The notes below the pieces were generated by a model, which ran no database searches, was not told where the DNA came from, and saw only the letters and a list, made by a program, of their open reading frames with translations. A stretch of 23,877 bases of DNA from JAVBQJ01 sp031549115 (GTDB taxonomy: Bacteria > Verrucomicrobiota > Lentisphaeria > Victivallales > Victivallaceae), in NCBI GenBank assembly GCA_031549115.1, contig JAVBQJ010000143.1:1-23877 (forward strand). The letters run 5' to 3'. This document shows positions 7,739 through 15,372 of the stretch, piece after piece; the stretch's first letter is position 1; the number at the start of each line of letters is the position of its first letter. The position numbers and the translations under genes were made by a program.

Positions 7739-8659
7739 GTCGTAACCCGGAAAAAAATCGCCTTCGGTATTTTCCATGGCGTCCCTTTCGGTCCGGTTGA
7801 CGTTGCGGTATTCCCGGGGCGAAACGCCGGTGTACTTCCGGAACAGTTTGGAAAAGAAAAACGCATCCTCGTAACCGCTCTCGCGGGCGATTTCCTGGAT
7901 GGAAAGCCGGGTCCCGGCGAGGAGGTTGCGGGCACCCTGCAGCCGCAGGAGAATGGCGTAATTGACCGGCGAGGTCTTCATCACGCGTTTGAAAACGGCA
8001 TGGAATCCGGAGCTGGAAAGGCGGCAGCGGGCGGCCAGTTCTTCGATTCGGAGTTGGCTTCGGTAGTGTCGGCGAATCCACTGCAGCGCCGGTTCGATTT
8101 GGCGCAGCTCCTCCCACAACCGGTCGCCGGCCTCGTGCGCCGGCGGCATCAACCGCAATATGGAGTCGAGAAAATCGAACGCGATCTTCTGGGTTTTGAC
8201 GGCGATCGCCAGTTCGGTGAATTCCGGATTGCAGCGCATGGCGGTGAGGTCGGTGCAGAACCGGCGGAATACCGCGCTTTCCGGTCCGGTGACGATCCGG
8301 GGCAGCTCCAGCAGTGAAAAAAGATCGATGGAATCAAGCAGATAAAAGTGAAAATGCGCCCAGCTGATGATGCACTCACTCTGTCCAACCTCCGGATGAA
8401 TCTCGCTCTTGTGGTGCCAGAATGGCCGGGTCACGAGCGCGGCTCCGTCGGGGATCACCAGCGCCGGTCCGTTCCGCTGCTGAATTTTGACCGTGGCGCC
8501 ATCGGTGACGGAGACATAGCCGTCGCTGCGGCAGGTCCAGCCTTCGATGTACGGCAGGCGTTTGCGGCTGACCCCGCACGACTCCAGGCGAAACGACAGG
8601 CTGCCGGAGAAAACACTTTTCTGGCAATGGAGCTGTTCCGCGAAGAGGGATGTTTTCAT
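7730..8659 (-). CDS. AraC-family transcriptional regulator
   Basis: The 309-residue protein has an N-terminal ligand-sensing, cupin-like part (about 1-185) and a C-terminal AraC/XylS DNA-binding domain (about 190-288). The first helix-turn-helix is around LRIEELAARCRLSSSGFHAVF (about 203-223). The second is around SIQEIARESGYEDAFFFSKL (253-272), with the family signature FRKYTGVSPREYR (273-285). It is divergent from the hydrolase-like operon at 8770, the usual position of an AraC activator relative to its target genes. The intergenic gap is 110 nt and holds a promoter with short direct repeats. I infer that it activates the 8770-13435 operon in response to a sugar or glycan product; the ligand is unknown. 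It is followed on the same strand by dnaE 60 nt later, which has its own promoter. Confidence 0.93.
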   Translation of the reverse strand: MKTSLFAEQLHCQKSVFSGSLSFRLESCGVSRKRLPYIEGWTCRSDGYVSVTDGATVKIQQRNGPALVIPDGAALVTRPFWHHKSEIHPEVGQSECIISWAHFHFYLLDSIDLFSLLELPRIVTGPESAVFRRFCTDLTAMRCNPEFTELAIAVKTQKIAFDFLDSILRLMPPAHEAGDRLWEELRQIEPALQWIRRHYRSQLRIEELAARCRLSSSGFHAVFKRVMKTSPVNYAILLRLQGARNLLAGTRLSIQEIARESGYEDAFFFSKLFRKYTGVSPREYRNVNRTERDAMENTEGDFFPGYDLQ

Positions 8660-8699
8660 GGTTTTAGAGTCCGCTCCATGTATTGAAGAGAAAATTCCA

Positions 8700-8727
8700 T
8701 TTACTTTTGTCGGTCTTTTGCTATAAT
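8700..8727 (+). promoter_or_regulatory. Promoter of the hydrolase-like/pseudopilin/DUF4838 operon, with direct repeats
   Basis: A perfect TATAAT (8722-8727) is preceded after 16 nt by TTTACT (8700-8705), a weak -35 of the kind often helped by an activator. Two copies of CTTTTG (8704-8709 and 8715-8720) sit 11 bp apart, one helical turn, between the hexamers. AraC-type proteins bind direct repeats next to the -35, so these are candidate half-sites, though they are short. Confidence 0.5.
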
Positions 8728-8769
8728 ATAAAGCATGGTTGAAACGATTGCCAGTTGGAGAAGAAAAAA

Positions 8770-10461
8770 ATGGAAATCAGAAAAGTCTATGTTTCCGGAT
8801 GCCCTGACCGGGAACGGGAAAAGCTGCTGGAACTGTTGAATCGCTGCCTGGCGGAGCGCGAGTGCCCGCCATTGGCGGCTGTCGATACGGCCGAAGAGGC
8901 CGATTTGGCTTTTTACCGGGACGAGGTGCTGCCGCCCGAAGCGTACGTCATCTCCGGGACGGAACGGTTGTCGGTCCGGGGCGCCGACTACTTTGCGCTC
9001 GTCTGTGCCGCCGGGAGGTTACTCCATAAGGCTTCGTTCCGGAATCGCCGCTTCGAAGCCGGGATGGCAACGGGCAGCTATGCGCCGGCCAAGCCGTTCC
9101 GCTTCATCTACTTCGCCTCCCACTTCTTCAACTATTACCATGTCGCGCCGCTGGATGAGCTGCGGCGTTATATCGAAGACCTGGCGCTGTGGGGGTACAA
9201 CGGCATCGCGTTGTGGGTGGACAAGCACCACTATTGCGGCATCGGCGACCCGGAGCTGCAGGCGTTTCTGCGGCGGATTCGCGCCCTCTTCGGCTTTGCC
9301 CACGCCTGCGGCATGAAAACCATGCTGATCTCGCTGGCCAACGAAGGCTATGCCGATACGCCGGAAGCATTGCGGGCGACTCCCACGGGGCGGTCGTTCT
9401 ACGGTTGTGAAATCTGTCCGTCGGCCCCCGGCGGGTTGGAGCTGATCGCCGCCAACCATTGCGACACGCTGGCGTACTTCCAGGATATGCCGGTCGATTT
9501 TTACAGCATCGGCTCCTACGATCAGGGCGGCTGCGGCTGCAAATCCTGTTATCCCTACGGGGTGAACGGGATGTTCCGGTGCGGCGAGGCGATTGCGGAG
9601 GTGTTTCACCGCTACCACCCGGAGGGACGGATCGTCTACACCACCTGGCTTTTCGACTATTGCGGCGAAAACGCGGAGTGGCGGGGACTGGAGGAGAAAC
9701 TGCGCTGCGAACCGGCGCCGTGGCTGAAGCTGATCATGGCCGACTCGCACGGCTGTTTCCCCGAACATCCGCTGCGCAATGGCGTGCCCGGCAACCGGCC
9801 GCTGCTGAACTTCCCGGAGATCAGCATGTGGGGGATGCTGCCGTGGAATGTGGTCGGTTTTTCCGCGCAGCCGTCGCGTTTTCAGCGGCTGTTCCGCGCG
9901 GTAAAGGAGATTTGCTCCGGAGGATATCCGTATTCGGAAGGGATCTTCGAGGATTTCAATAAAGTGCTGTACGCCTATTTTTACTGGGACGGCACCGAGA
10001 ATGTCGACGAAGCGGTCGAAGACTACTGCCGTTATGAGTTCGGAGCGCGTGATTGCGACCGCGGCAAGTTTGCCGCCGTCCTCGATATTTTCGAACGCAA
10101 CCATACGACCATGGTGGAAAAGGAGCATGTCGCCGGCTACAACCGGGAATTGCGTTCGCGTCCGGGTCTCTTTCTGCATAAGGAATTCGGCGCCGATCCG
10201 GAGGAGGCGCTGCGGTTGACAGACGAACTGGAGGCGGAGTTGCCGGAGTGGGGGCGCAAGTGCTGGCGCTTCCGGCAATTCCGGCTGCGGGCGGTGATCG
10301 ACCGGGAGCTTCAGGCGCACCCGGGGGAACTCAGCGCGGTTTGCGAGCAGGCGTTGGCGGAGCTGGCGGAGCTCTATCGCGTCGATCGGCGGAATACTTC
10401 GTACTGGGTCGCCGGATTGATTCCGGAACTGGCTGGTACAGTCACTTCCGGCATGATATAG
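8770..10461 (+). CDS. Glycoside-hydrolase-like TIM-barrel protein, probably cytoplasmic
   Basis: The 563-residue product starts at the ATG at 8770, 9 nt after GGAG; a TTG five codons upstream overlaps that Shine-Dalgarno. An N-terminal alpha/beta domain (about 1-90, ending ADYFALVCAAGRLLHK) resembles the accessory domain of GH20 hexosaminidases and GH67-like enzymes. A barrel-like region follows: YHVAPLDELRRYIEDLALWG (123-142), NGIALWV (144-150) and VDFYSIGSYDQGGCGCKSC (242-260). The CGCKSC motif recalls the cysteine cluster of DUF4838 proteins, so I see it as a distant relative of the two secreted proteins in this window. It has no signal peptide, so it probably acts in the cytoplasm on imported oligosaccharides or glycosides. 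Catalytic residues cannot be fixed from sequence; D251 is only a candidate. First gene of its operon, 33 nt before the pseudopilin and divergent from the AraC regulator. No CAZy family is claimed. Confidence 0.8.
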   Translation: MEIRKVYVSGCPDREREKLLELLNRCLAERECPPLAAVDTAEEADLAFYRDEVLPPEAYVISGTERLSVRGADYFALVCAAGRLLHKASFRNRRFEAGMATGSYAPAKPFRFIYFASHFFNYYHVAPLDELRRYIEDLALWGYNGIALWVDKHHYCGIGDPELQAFLRRIRALFGFAHACGMKTMLISLANEGYADTPEALRATPTGRSFYGCEICPSAPGGLELIAANHCDTLAYFQDMPVDFYSIGSYDQGGCGCKSCYPYGVNGMFRCGEAIAEVFHRYHPEGRIVYTTWLFDYCGENAEWRGLEEKLRCEPAPWLKLIMADSHGCFPEHPLRNGVPGNRPLLNFPEISMWGMLPWNVVGFSAQPSRFQRLFRAVKEICSGGYPYSEGIFEDFNKVLYAYFYWDGTENVDEAVEDYCRYEFGARDCDRGKFAAVLDIFERNHTTMVEKEHVAGYNRELRSRPGLFLHKEFGADPEEALRLTDELEAELPEWGRKCWRFRQFRLRAVIDRELQAHPGELSAVCEQALAELAELYRVDRRNTSYWVAGLIPELAGTVTSGMI

Positions 10462-10494
10462 TACAGATAAAAAAAGAAGGAAAGGAACGGGAAC

Positions 10495-11178
10495 ATGAGC
10501 AAAAGAAATTTCACACTAATTGAATTGCTGGTCGTGATTGCGATCATAGCAATCCTCGCCAGCATGCTGCTGCCGGCATTGAGCAAGGCGCGCGCCGCGG
10601 CGCAGGCGACCAAATGCCTCAACAATCACAAGACCTGGGGTTTGGCCTTCACCATGTACGCCGGCGACTGGGACGACAGCTTCCCGCTGATCCGGGAAAA
10701 CGAAACGGAGCACTACACCAACTGGGTCCGGGCGGTTTATCCGTCGTATCTCGGCGGCTCCGCCTGGTCGTGGGGGACGGACTCGCCGCTGACGACCTGT
10801 CCGTCCGCTTCCGGCCAGCAGATCGACGCGGACAGCGGCAAACCCTATCCGTCCTACGGATTCAACGGCAGGATCGGCAATCTGGTATTCGCCAGCGACG
10901 AATCGTACCGTCCGCGGAAGCTCAGCCGCTGCCAGCTGCCCAGCCAGATGGTCAGCATGTTGGACGTCAAGGGACAGTGGTACGGTTTTGTCTTCGACTT
11001 TTACAACAATCCGTCGACCGACTATTCCGGCGTGGAGTACAACCACAACGGCAGATGCACCAATCTGTACGTCGACGGGCACGCCGCCGCGGTGGATATG
11101 CTGCTGCTGTCGGAGGACGTGCTGCTGCAGAATTACAGCCTGTTCGCGCCCGGCACCTGGCCGACCGGACAATGGTAA
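10495..11178 (+). CDS. Type II secretion-like pseudopilin with H-X9-DG motif (copy 1)
   Basis: The 227-residue protein has a short charged leader (MSKRN), then FTLIELLVVIAIIAILASML, the hydrophobic N-terminal helix of type IV pilin-like proteins, with the conserved Glu at +5 of the predicted mature form. The residue before the cleavage point is Asn, not the usual Gly. A globular domain follows with a paired-cysteine feel (C39, C102, C143, C184 approximately). Near the C-terminus HNGRCTNLYVDGHA gives the H-X9-DG motif that defines the DUF1559/SBP-like pseudopilins abundant in Planctomycetota and Lentisphaerota. Their substrates and assembly partners are largely unknown. A purine-rich AGGAAAGGAACGGG precedes the ATG. 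It lies between the hydrolase-like gene and a secreted DUF4838 gene and is evidently cotranscribed with both. No secretin, ATPase or prepilin peptidase gene is in the window. Confidence 0.92.
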   Translation: MSKRNFTLIELLVVIAIIAILASMLLPALSKARAAAQATKCLNNHKTWGLAFTMYAGDWDDSFPLIRENETEHYTNWVRAVYPSYLGGSAWSWGTDSPLTTCPSASGQQIDADSGKPYPSYGFNGRIGNLVFASDESYRPRKLSRCQLPSQMVSMLDVKGQWYGFVFDFYNNPSTDYSGVEYNHNGRCTNLYVDGHAAAVDMLLLSEDVLLQNYSLFAPGTWPTGQW

Positions 11179-11182
11179 CGGA

Positions 11183-13435
11183 ATGGTGAACGCGATGAGG
11201 AGAGTTTCCTGTTGCCGGATGGTATCGGTCTGGCTGGCGGTGCTGGCGGTGTTTCCGCTCCGGGCGCTGACCTTGATCGAAGACGGCGGCAGCCGGTACA
11301 CCATCGTGTTGCCGGAGCAGCCGTCGGCGCCGGAGGAAACCGCCGCCCGGGAGCTGCGGATGTTTCTGGCGCAGGCCACCGGTGTGACGCTGCCGGTGGC
11401 GCTCGGAACGGCGCCGGGGCCGGCGATCCGGGTGGGCGGGGCTTATCCGGGGGAACGGCCGGCGCCGGACGCCGTGGTGATCAAAACGGACGGCGAAGAG
11501 CTGATCCTGGCCGGGGAGGGGAAGCGCGGGACGCTTTATGCCGTGTACGCCTTTCTCGAGCGGTACGCCGGGATCCGCTTCTGGGCGCCGGGGGAAACCG
11601 AAGTGCCGTCTCTGCCGGTGTTGGAAATCCCGGCGGTCGATTATGAATACGCACCTCCGTTCGAGGTCCGGGAGATGGGCTGCGGGATATTCACCGCCGA
11701 CCCGGTGTTCGCGGCGCGGAGTCGCATCAACGGCCATTGGGAGGCGATTCCCGAAGCGTACGGCGGTCACGAATCGCTGCTCGGGTGGTGCCATACCTTC
11801 GAACTGCTGCTGCCGTCGGAACGTTACTTCGCCGGACATCCGGAGTGGTACGCGCTGGTGGACGGCATGCGCAACCCCGGACAATTGTGTCTGTCCAATC
11901 GGGAAATGCGCCGCGCTCTCGCGAGCGAAGTGCTGCGGTGGCTCCGGGAAAACCCCGGCACCCGGGTGATATCGGTATCGCAGAACGACAACGAAATGTA
12001 TTGCCGGTGCGAGCCCTGCCGGGCGTTGGACGCGCGCTATGGCGGGGTGCAATCCGGGATTCTGCTGGATTGCGTCAACGAGGTCGCCGCCGCCGTCGCG
12101 GCGGAGTTCCCGGAGGTCTGGGTGGAAACGCTGGCTTACTGGTACACGATCGCCATCCCGGAGGGCATCCGGCCGCGCGACAATGTATTGATCCGGCTGT
12201 GTTCGATCCGCGCCAATGTCGGCAAACCGCTGGCGTCGAAGGAGAACGAGAGCTTCTTCCGCAATCTTCAGGCGTGGTCGTCGGTCAGCCGTCAGCTGGC
12301 GTTCTGGAATTACGTCGCCAACTTCAGCAGTTACCTGTCGCCGCACCCGAATCTGCGGCATCTGGCGGACGACTTGCGTCTGTTCCGGGATCACCGGGTA
12401 CGGTGGGTGTTCGAGCATGGCGGTTCCCGGCTGGAGGACTTCGCCGAGATGCGGGCGTGGCTGGTGGCCAAACTGTTGTGGAACCCCGATCTCGATTTGG
12501 CGGCGCTGCAACGTGAATTTCTGGCCGGCTATTACGGTGCGGCCGCGCTTTATCTCGAAGAATACTGGCGTTTGCTGCATGACGAACTCGACCATAGCGG
12601 CTTTGCGGCCACCTGTTACATCGAATCTTCCGCGGCATGGCTGCGCTTCCCGGTATTGCTGCAGGCCGAAGCGTTGTTGCGGCAGGCGCAGGAGGCGGTT
12701 GCCGGGGATCCGGTTTTGCTGCGGAGGGTCGGAAAGGCCAAAAGCGCGGTCAATTACGCGTTGTTGACCCGCGAAGAGAGTTACTCCGATGCGGGAGTGC
12801 CGCTGGAGCAATTGCGCTCGGCCCTGGCCGAACTGAGCGCCGCGGCGGAGGCGTATTCCGCGGACGGCTACCGGGAGGGGCTGTCGTTTGCCGCATTGCT
12901 GCCGGAATTGCGGGCGGTAGTGGGATTGGACGCTCCGGCTGAAAACCGGAAGCTGCCGCCGGAATTGCAGGCGTTGCCGGCGGAATCGGTGCAGGTGATC
13001 GACGCCGACAGATGCATGCTGTGGCGCTTGAATTCGGGCGTATGGCTCTCGCCGGATGCGATGGCGGAGACCGCTTCGGGCATGGCGGCGCGGATGCCGG
13101 GCAGTCACTCCGACTGGCTGGTCCAGTATCGTCCGGTGCCGATCTGGGTTGAAAGCCGGGGTGCGTGGGAGGTGTACGCAAGTTTGCGCGTGAAGATGCC
13201 GGAGGCGGCGCGGAAACGGGACACTCCCGTGGTCGAATTGGGGATTCATGACGGCAAAAAAGGGACGTCGCAAAAGCTGCTGCTCCCCGGCAGCGCCGTT
13301 CCGGAAGAGGCCTACTCCTGCATCCGGGTGGGAACGTTGAGCTCCAAGGATGAATACATTTACGTGGCCCCGGTACTGTCCGGCGACACCGTGAATATAT
13401 GGGTGGAGCGGATTTTCCTGGTGAAACGGGACTGA
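11183..13435 (+). CDS. Secreted DUF4838 protein (copy 1)
   Basis: The 750-residue product starts 4 nt after the pseudopilin stop; an in-frame ATG at 11195, preceded by GGTGA, is an equally plausible start (746 residues). An Arg/Cys-containing n-region and a hydrophobic stretch (MVSVWLAVLAVFPLRA) indicate a Sec signal peptide. A GH20-accessory-like domain follows, with ETAARELRMFLAQATGV and KRGTLYAVYAFLERYAGIRF. The DUF4838 core then contains YGGHESLLGWCHTF, HPEWYAL, GQLCLSNREM and a Cys cluster, YCRCEPC, followed by GILLDCVNEV. The C-terminal third is probably a helical plus beta-sandwich region. DUF4838 proteins are thought to be carbohydrate-active, but the reaction is not established, so I claim only a secreted, probably glycan-directed protein. 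Last gene of its operon, followed by a strong terminator. About 20 such blocks are shared with the copy at 15363. Confidence 0.88.
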   Translation: MVNAMRRVSCCRMVSVWLAVLAVFPLRALTLIEDGGSRYTIVLPEQPSAPEETAARELRMFLAQATGVTLPVALGTAPGPAIRVGGAYPGERPAPDAVVIKTDGEELILAGEGKRGTLYAVYAFLERYAGIRFWAPGETEVPSLPVLEIPAVDYEYAPPFEVREMGCGIFTADPVFAARSRINGHWEAIPEAYGGHESLLGWCHTFELLLPSERYFAGHPEWYALVDGMRNPGQLCLSNREMRRALASEVLRWLRENPGTRVISVSQNDNEMYCRCEPCRALDARYGGVQSGILLDCVNEVAAAVAAEFPEVWVETLAYWYTIAIPEGIRPRDNVLIRLCSIRANVGKPLASKENESFFRNLQAWSSVSRQLAFWNYVANFSSYLSPHPNLRHLADDLRLFRDHRVRWVFEHGGSRLEDFAEMRAWLVAKLLWNPDLDLAALQREFLAGYYGAAALYLEEYWRLLHDELDHSGFAATCYIESSAAWLRFPVLLQAEALLRQAQEAVAGDPVLLRRVGKAKSAVNYALLTREESYSDAGVPLEQLRSALAELSAAAEAYSADGYREGLSFAALLPELRAVVGLDAPAENRKLPPELQALPAESVQVIDADRCMLWRLNSGVWLSPDAMAETASGMAARMPGSHSDWLVQYRPVPIWVESRGAWEVYASLRVKMPEAARKRDTPVVELGIHDGKKGTSQKLLLPGSAVPEEAYSCIRVGTLSSKDEYIYVAPVLSGDTVNIWVERIFLVKRD

Positions 13436-13455
13436 AAAATTAAATTACAGCGTAT

Positions 13456-13500
13456 GGGGCCGCATGGGGATTACCCTCATGCGGCCCCGCGCGTTTTTTT
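13456..13500 (+). terminator. Strong Rho-independent terminator after DUF4838 copy 1
   Basis: GGGGCCGCATG (13456-13466) pairs with CATGCGGCCCC (13478-13488), extended by GGG/CCC with one bulge around a small loop. A GCGCG spacer then leads to seven T (13494-13500). It ends the operon that starts at 8722. The same arm sequence recurs after DUF4838 copy 2 at 17615-17817. Confidence 0.85.
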
Positions 13501-13532
13501 GGAAAAAATTCGTTTTTTTGTGTTTTCCCCCC

Positions 13533-13561
13533 TTGACAAAATTTCGAAAATGCACTATAAT
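13533..13561 (+). promoter_or_regulatory. Consensus sigma70 promoter of the GntR-type regulator cassette
   Basis: TTGACA (13533-13538), a 17-nt spacer and TATAAT (13556-13561) match the sigma70 consensus at every position. Transcription should start near 13568, leaving a leader of about 45 nt before the ATG at 13613. A promoter this strong usually needs a repressor, and a palindrome lies exactly at the predicted start. Confidence 0.85.
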
Positions 13562-13567
13562 TATGGG

Positions 13568-13575
13568 TGTATACA
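13568..13575. promoter_or_regulatory. Candidate operator TGTATACA
   Basis: An 8-bp perfect palindrome, TGTATACA, lies 6 nt after the -10 element, at the predicted transcription start. This is a typical place for a repressor of the GntR/LacI kind, here possibly autoregulation by the gene at 13613. It is short and could occur by chance. Confidence 0.35.
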
Positions 13576-13612
13576 AAAAACAGTTTTCAGTATTGAGAGT
13601 GGAATACACGTT

Positions 13613-14659
13613 ATGGAAGAGCGCAAAACGACACAGGCCAAGCTGCAATTGGTCCGGTATATCCGGGACCGGAAGCTGGCGCCGGGGGCCAAATTGCCGT
13701 CGCAGGATTTCTTCCGCCGTCAATTCCGGTTCGGTACCGCGACGATCACGGCGGCGATCCGCGAATTGAAGGACGACGGGGTGCTGGAGGTGCGCGACAA
13801 GGTCGGGGTGTTCGTGATCGACCCGAATGCCGACGGGCATGCCGGACGGGTGATCGGCTTGACCGCGTATTCCCGCGACATCAGTGCGTATTACGGGAGT
13901 CTCTTGTGCTTTCTGCAAATGGAGCTGGTGAAGTACGGCTGCCGGGCGGAGATATTCTGCTGCGACCGGCCGGGGCGCCGCTCCGAATTCAAGGTGACCG
14001 ATTTTCCGGGTTTGCGGCGCTGGATTGAGCGCGGTGAACTGGCCGGGGTAATTTCGCTGGATACCTTTGCCGGGGAGGCGTACGACTACTTCCGGGAAAA
14101 GGATATCCCCGCGTTGCTGGTCGGCAGCCTCAGCACGGTAGCCAACGCGGTTTTCATCGATGATATTTCCGTGCTGCGGCGGGCGCTGGCGCGAATGGCG
14201 GAATCGGGGGCGCGGCGAACGGCGCTGGTGCTGCCGCAGGGATTGCAGATTTTCGCGCACGAACAGATCCAGGCGCTCTGTGACGAGTTCGGCATTCCCG
14301 CCGACCGGGTCTTTTCGGGGCTGGCCGCCGATGGCGCGGCAATCGCCCGGAAGTTTCTGCGCCAATCTGCGGCGGAGCGCCCGGACGCGTGGATCGCATT
14401 GGACGACGTGATGGCCGGAGCGTTGGCTTCGGCGCTGGCGCTGCAATTGCCCGCGGCCGAACTTCCGGCGGCGGCGGTTCTGTGCAACCGCAATACCGGT
14501 TTCTCGTTTCCGGTGCCGCGGTTGTACCGCTATGAGATTCAGTTGGAGCTGCTCGCCGCCATGGGCGTCCGGCTGCTCCTCGACCGGATTACCAAAGTAA
14601 CAGCGGAATCGCGCCAACTCTGGTACGAGCCGCGCGAATATAAAGTTTTCACGGAATAA
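13613..14659 (+). CDS. GntR-type regulator with LacI-like ligand-binding domain
   Basis: The 348-residue protein combines an N-terminal winged helix of the GntR class (about residues 8-66: LQLVRYIRDRKLAPGAKLPS, then TATITAAIRELKDDGVLEVR) with a C-terminal periplasmic-binding-like sensor (about 76-345, starting RVIGLTAYSRDISAYY). This architecture is that of AraR-like sugar-responsive repressors. The start at 13613 is chosen because the promoter places transcription near 13568, which rules out the upstream in-frame starts; GTGGAA lies about 10 nt before it. It is the first gene of the second cassette and 23 nt before a pseudopilin gene, so it probably controls its own operon (pseudopilin and DUF4838 copy 2) from the palindrome at its promoter. 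The effector is likely a sugar, by family; which one is unknown. Confidence 0.9.
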   Translation: MEERKTTQAKLQLVRYIRDRKLAPGAKLPSQDFFRRQFRFGTATITAAIRELKDDGVLEVRDKVGVFVIDPNADGHAGRVIGLTAYSRDISAYYGSLLCFLQMELVKYGCRAEIFCCDRPGRRSEFKVTDFPGLRRWIERGELAGVISLDTFAGEAYDYFREKDIPALLVGSLSTVANAVFIDDISVLRRALARMAESGARRTALVLPQGLQIFAHEQIQALCDEFGIPADRVFSGLAADGAAIARKFLRQSAAERPDAWIALDDVMAGALASALALQLPAAELPAAAVLCNRNTGFSFPVPRLYRYEIQLELLAAMGVRLLLDRITKVTAESRQLWYEPREYKVFTE

Positions 14660-14682
14660 CTTGGAACGAAAGGGAGGGAGTC

Positions 14683-15372
14683 ATGAAACGAACGAATTTT
14701 ACACTGATTGAACTGTTGGTAGTGATTGCGATTATCGCCATTCTCGCCAGCATGCTGCTGCCGGCGTTGAGCAAGGCGCGGGCGGCGGCACAGGCGACCA
14801 AATGTCTGTCCAACACCAAACAATGGGGTCTGGCGGTACAGATGTACGCCCTCGACAACGGCGATTATGCCACGCCGTGGAGTTACCGCGGTACCGGCGA
14901 GGCGTTTGCCGGCAGCGGCTGGGTCGCCAATATGGTCGAATACATCGGCGGGCCCGCCTGGGATCCGGCGTCTTCGAACAACTCCGCCTTGCTTTACTGC
15001 CCGGCGGCAACTTCCGTGGCGGTCGCCGACGCGGTCAAGGCACCGAACTATATTTACAGCGGAATCTTGACGGCGAGCACCGACCATTACAAACTGCGGC
15101 AGCTGGGCAATTGCACCCGGCCGTCGCAGATGGTGCTGATGATCGACGGCAACTGCTTCGCTTATCAGGGCGCGGTGTACGCGATGATGGATTTCCCGAA
15201 GAATCTGGTCAACGACCAGCTCGATCTGTATCGCCATAACGGGCGTCTCTCGCACATGTATGTGGACGGTCACGCGGCGCCGTTCGCACTGTTCAGCCTC
15301 GCCGACGATTCCGTCCGGATCTGGGAGGATTACAAGTACATCACGGTTTTTGGAGACATGCTGTGGCCGTAA
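14683..15372 (+). CDS. Type II secretion-like pseudopilin with H-X9-DG motif (copy 2)
   Basis: The 229-residue protein opens MKRTN then FTLIELLVVIAIIAILASML, followed by LPALSKARAAAQATKCL, almost identical to the copy at 10495 over the first 42 residues. After that the two diverge strongly, although HNGRLSHMYVDGHA preserves the C-terminal H-X9-DG motif. The residue before the predicted cleavage site is again Asn rather than Gly. The Shine-Dalgarno GGGAGGGAG just before the ATG is strong. The gene lies 23 nt after the GntR-type regulator and overlaps the next gene by 10 nt, so its translation is coupled to that of the DUF4838 protein. Location would be the cytoplasmic membrane, then a periplasmic pseudopilus or filament if processed. 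The conserved helix with a divergent head suggests one shared assembly machine and different partners or ligands (inference). Confidence 0.92.
   Translation: MKRTNFTLIELLVVIAIIAILASMLLPALSKARAAAQATKCLSNTKQWGLAVQMYALDNGDYATPWSYRGTGEAFAGSGWVANMVEYIGGPAWDPASSNNSALLYCPAATSVAVADAVKAPNYIYSGILTASTDHYKLRQLGNCTRPSQMVLMIDGNCFAYQGAVYAMMDFPKNLVNDQLDLYRHNGRLSHMYVDGHAAPFALFSLADDSVRIWEDYKYITVFGDMLWP

Noticed and set aside
10374..10625. Minus-strand frame across the start of the first pseudopilin.
   Set aside because: Short antisense frame over a gene whose N-terminal motif is unmistakable; no promoter or Shine-Dalgarno.
10967..13273. A 768-codon minus-strand frame opposite DUF4838 copy 1.
   Set aside because: Arg/His/Pro-rich shadow translation; the plus-strand frame has a signal peptide and full similarity to copy 2.
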